Part shown: one piece after another, positions 54,293 through 56,318 of the stretch
Numbering within the stretch: the first letter of the stretch is position 1
Layout of the letters: every line of letters starts with the position of its first letter
DNA from: Intrasporangium oryzae NRRL B-24470
Lineage (GTDB): Bacteria; Actinomycetota; Actinomycetes; Actinomycetales; Dermatophilaceae
Assembly (NCBI RefSeq): GCF_000576595.1
Contig: NZ_AWSA01000031.1
Coordinates: 1-56,318 of the forward strand
Direction of reading: 5' to 3'
DNA length: 56,318 nucleotides
The notes under the pieces: generated by a model
Database searches by the model: none
Told to the model about the DNA's origin: nothing
What the model saw: the letters and a program-made list of their open reading frames with translations, nothing else
Program-made: the position numbers and the translations under genes

Positions 54293-55648
54293 ATGACCGA
54301 CCGCGCCTACCTCCGCATCTCGCTCGACACCCTGGCCTCCGGCTCCATCGCCAAACAGCGCGCCGCGCTCACCAAGGCCGCGGACGGTGAGCCCGTCTTC
54401 TACGCCGACGAGTCCGTCTCCGGCTCCAAGGTCCCCTTCGCCAAGCGTCCGGAGGGTGCCCGTCTTCTCTCCGATCTCCACGCCGGGGACCGCGTCCTGG
54501 TCACCAAGCTCGACCGGATGGGACGCAACACCGAGGACGTCCTCGCCACCGTCCGTCGGATCACGGAGGCAGGCGCCAGCGTCCGCTTCACCGAGCAGGA
54601 CATCGACACCTCGGGTCCCGTCGGCCAACTCCTCCTCACGATCCTCGCCGCCGTGGCCCAGATGGAGGCCGCCATGATCGCCGAACGCCGCCGCGAGTCC
54701 CTCGTCGCGTTCAAGGCCGAGGGTCGCCACGCGGTGGGAGAGGCGCCCTTCGGGCTCCAGAGCGCCCCCAACCCGACGGGCCGCGGTCTCGTCCTCCGAC
54801 CCCACCCGGAGGAGGCTCCGGCGCTCCGTGAGGCCGTGGAGCGCCTCTACGCGGGGACTCCGCTCTCGACGCTCGCGGCGGATCTCGGCATCCTCGACAC
54901 GCGGCTCGGCCGCGTCCTCCGGAATGAGCGTCTGGCCGGTGTGCTGGAGCAGACGCCCGACGGCCCGCGCCTCGACCCCGACATGGCCGTCTTCACCCTC
55001 GTGGAGTGGGACCGGCTCCAGAAGCACCTCACCTCCCGTCCGGTGAAGACGTGGACCCCGTCGGAGGGGATCGGCGCCGCGCTCTCATGCTCGGAGTGCG
55101 GGGACCGCCTCTACTTCAACGCGGCCAAGGTCCCCACTGAGGCCACGTACCGATGCCGCGGTGTCGCCGCCAACCACAAGGAGGGTGGCCGTCCCCGCGC
55201 CGCCGTGACCGCCCACAACGCGGAGGCCCGCGTGGAGTCTCTCTTCCTCGACGCCATGGGAGACCTCCCCGTCACGATCACCGTGACCGAGGAGAGCGAC
55301 GCGGCCCGTACTGAGGGCATCGCGCTCGCGCGTATGCGCCTCAAGGCGGCCGAGGAGGCTCTCAGTGCCGCCAAGACGCGCGAGGAGCACCTGGCCGCGA
55401 CCGACGCCCACTGGGACGCGCTGGAGGCTGTGGAGGCCGCCAAGGCCCTTCCGGTGCAGTCCTTCTCGGTGGTCAAGCAGACCGGGGAGACGTTCGCCGA
55501 CCTCTACGCCCGCGGTGGCGCGGACCGCGTCAACGCTCTCCAGCTCGCGGGCCGCTGGGTTGTCTCACCCGGCCGCCTCCCGCTCGCGGACAAGGTCCGC
55601 TTCTTCGCGGACGCAGACCTCTGGGTGGAGGCCAACGATGGCAAGTGA
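54293..55648 (+). CDS. Large serine recombinase (phage-type integrase)
   Basis: A 451-aa site-specific recombinase. The N-terminal resolvase domain begins RAYLRISLD with catalytic S10; [13 protein letters not shown] and [20 protein letters not shown] are conserved resolvase parts. A recombinase domain (about 140-250) and a zinc ribbon follow (C266, C269, C288; a fourth ligand may be H295 or a nearby residue). Then comes a coiled-coil segment (about 335-395). It is at the short end for large serine integrases. It should integrate without host factors. It overlaps the next gene by 11 bp. Confidence 0.93.
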   Translation: MTDRAYLRISLDTLASGSIAKQRAALTKAADGEPVFYADESVSGSKVPFAKRPEGARLLSDLHAGDRVLVTKLDRMGRNTEDVLATVRRITEAGASVRFTEQDIDTSGPVGQLLLTILAAVAQMEAAMIAERRRESLVAFKAEGRHAVGEAPFGLQSAPNPTGRGLVLRPHPEEAPALREAVERLYAGTPLSTLAADLGILDTRLGRVLRNERLAGVLEQTPDGPRLDPDMAVFTLVEWDRLQKHLTSRPVKTWTPSEGIGAALSCSECGDRLYFNAAKVPTEATYRCRGVAANHKEGGRPRAAVTAHNAEARVESLFLDAMGDLPVTITVTEESDAARTEGIALARMRLKAAEEALSAAKTREEHLAATDAHWDALEAVEAAKALPVQSFSVVKQTGETFADLYARGGADRVNALQLAGRWVVSPGRLPLADKVRFFADADLWVEANDGK

Positions 55649-55868
55649 TCTCACCTCCGACGACCTCGCCGCCATCGCCTCCGCGGAGGCCGGCGAGGCC
55701 GTTCCGGCCGACGTCGACCCCGTCGACCTGGACGCGCCGAGCCGGTGGACGGACGCGCCCACGGTGCGCGTCTGGCCGCTCACGCCGGAGGACTCCGTCC
55801 TCCATGCCGCGGCCCTCGCCGTCTACCTCGCCGAGCGCACCATCGTGGCCGAGGCCGAGGAGCCGTAA
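55638..55868 (+). CDS. Small acidic hypothetical protein coupled to integrase
   Basis: A 76-aa protein that I do not recognise, strongly acidic ([20 protein letters not shown] near the start) with a central VRVWPLTPEDSVLHAAALAV stretch. Its ATG overlaps the last 11 bp of the integrase gene, so the two are translated together. Such a position would suit a recombination directionality factor, but those factors are very diverse and there is no direct evidence. Confidence 0.6.
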   Translation: MASDLTSDDLAAIASAEAGEAVPADVDPVDLDAPSRWTDAPTVRVWPLTPEDSVLHAAALAVYLAERTIVAEAEEP

Positions 55869-55891
55869 ACGCCTCTCTCCCGGCCGATCTG

Positions 55892-55921
55892 AGCCCCGTC
55901 CTGCCTCGGTAGGGCGGGGCT
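55892..55921 (+). terminator. Terminator after the integrase operon
   Basis: An 11-bp stem with one G-T wobble (55892-55902 with 55911-55921), followed by CTCTTCG, 23 bp after the small gene. Confidence 0.75.
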
Positions 55922-56318
55922 CTCTTCGTCCGGCTCCGCCCCGCGTGGCCGCCGTCGTGGCCCGTTCCGCCGCCTCCGCGGGGCCCGGTGGCCGGTGGCG
56001 CGGCGCCGGAGTGGGGAGCGTCCGACGCGGGGGAGCGGGCGGCCCGGTGCCAACTCTTGTCACTGCTCCAGCGTTTACACGCTCGGCCCCCTGGGGCCTC
56101 AACTTGCATCACTGAGGTGTGAACACATCATGTTTTCTAGTCCTCCCTAGGAGAGCGACAGAACACATATAGGCCCTACACCTTGTACCTACGTGTGTTC
56201 ACACCTCAGTGATACAAGTTGGGTCGCTGGAGTGCGCCCCCGCCTCGACCGCCCGCCTACGCGCGTCTCAGTATGTGGATCAAACGCCGCAGAATGAGCA
56301 ATGCCCGCCCTCCTCGCA
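55922..56318. other. Element intergenic region with long inverted repeat
   Basis: No convincing gene before the window end. It holds the inverted repeat described separately and, between its arms, an AT-richer stretch (TATAGG, TTGTAC) suited to promoters. The last 90 bases show no feature I can identify. Confidence 0.5.
56100..56221. promoter_or_regulatory. 28-bp inverted repeat with operator-like TGTGAACACA sites
   Basis: Arms at 56100-56127 and 56194-56221 are complementary at 27 of 28 positions, 66 bp apart. Each arm holds TGTGAACACA/TGTGTTCACA, itself an imperfect palindrome, and a third GAACACAT lies at 56161-56168. This resembles paired repressor operators around phage-type promoters. 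Confidence 0.65.

Larger units (their letters stand above)
54262..56318 (+). mobile_element. Left end of a prophage or integrative element (incomplete)
   Basis: Contains a large serine integrase, a small coupled gene, a terminator and a regulatory-looking inverted repeat, and runs off the window. It lacks the octamer that is common in the chromosome. Too little is visible to say whether it is a phage, an integrative conjugative element or a smaller element. Confidence 0.75.

Noticed and set aside
56100-56221. The inverted repeat as the attP/attL core of the integrase.
   Set aside because: In an integrated element the integrase-side junction lies near 54.26 kb, where the ligase gene breaks; the repeat is 1.8 kb inside the element and lacks host sequence.

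Overview
The window is high-GC DNA (roughly 70-72% by eye) from an actinobacterium. Gene content and order fit the Micrococcales, most likely an Intrasporangiaceae-type genome. The clearest evidence is the purF-purM-DUF3073-bldC neighbourhood known from Streptomyces and its relatives, a class I lysyl-tRNA synthetase, a DUF3151 gene after fructose-bisphosphate aldolase, F420-type oxidoreductases and many apparently leaderless genes. Most of the window is housekeeping chromosome; a prophage-like element starts near 54.26 kb.

Layout. 0-3.3 kb: an amino-acid-type ABC transporter (lipoprotein, permease, ATPase) translationally coupled to a TrmH-family RNA methyltransferase. 3.4-5.9 kb: a helix-turn-helix/citrate-synthase fusion diverging from a stand-alone citrate synthase over a cluster of GTTGATC half-sites. 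6-13.2 kb: MFS exporter, dodecin, M24 peptidase, deazaflavin-type nitroreductase, FAD oxidoreductase, GNAT enzyme, class II aldolase and DUF3151. 13.4-17.7 kb: an AbiEi-like/DUF559-like gene, purA and class I lysS. 17.8-22.4 kb: secreted M4 metalloprotease and a HelD/HelR-type RNA polymerase-remodelling ATPase. 22.4-30.6 kb: GNAT, purD, purC, a membrane acyltransferase and an unusually long one-chain purL. 30.7-37.1 kb: two LLM oxidoreductases, a MoxR/ChlI-like ATPase with its VWA partner, and a spermidine-synthase-like protein. 37.1-43.1 kb: sterol-carrier-like protein, small membrane protein, thpR, purF, an intruding AbiEi/DUF559-like gene, purM, DUF3073 and bldC. 43.2-50.4 kb: secreted protein, VOC protein, GNAT, Dps, a PucR-type regulator diverging from a D-amino-acid-dehydrogenase-like gene, and a GH13 enzyme. 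50.5-53.8 kb: a large secreted DUF1906-type multidomain protein. 54.0-56.3 kb: the 3' remnant of an ATP-dependent DNA ligase gene interrupted by a serine-integrase element that runs out of the window.

Functionally, six de novo purine genes (purA, purC, purD, purF, purL, purM) are scattered among unrelated genes over about 28 kb rather than forming one operon; most have their own visible promoter.

The most unusual signals are repeats. (1) The octamer GTATGCCG/CGGCATAC occurs about 51 times (hand count) in both orientations from 0.9 to 48.9 kb, in genes and between them, about once per kb against about two expected. It then disappears for the last 7.4 kb. (2) Family B is a palindrome (GGTTCGATGTAT...ATACATCGAACC) with a C-rich tract that begins in the TGA stop codon of the preceding gene. 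There are four full or near-full copies and one half copy. Two inverted copies bracket the AbiEi/DUF559-like gene that separates purF from purM. (3) Family A is a nested palindrome present twice. These make a possible small mobile or repeat-associated system that deserves a genome-wide look.
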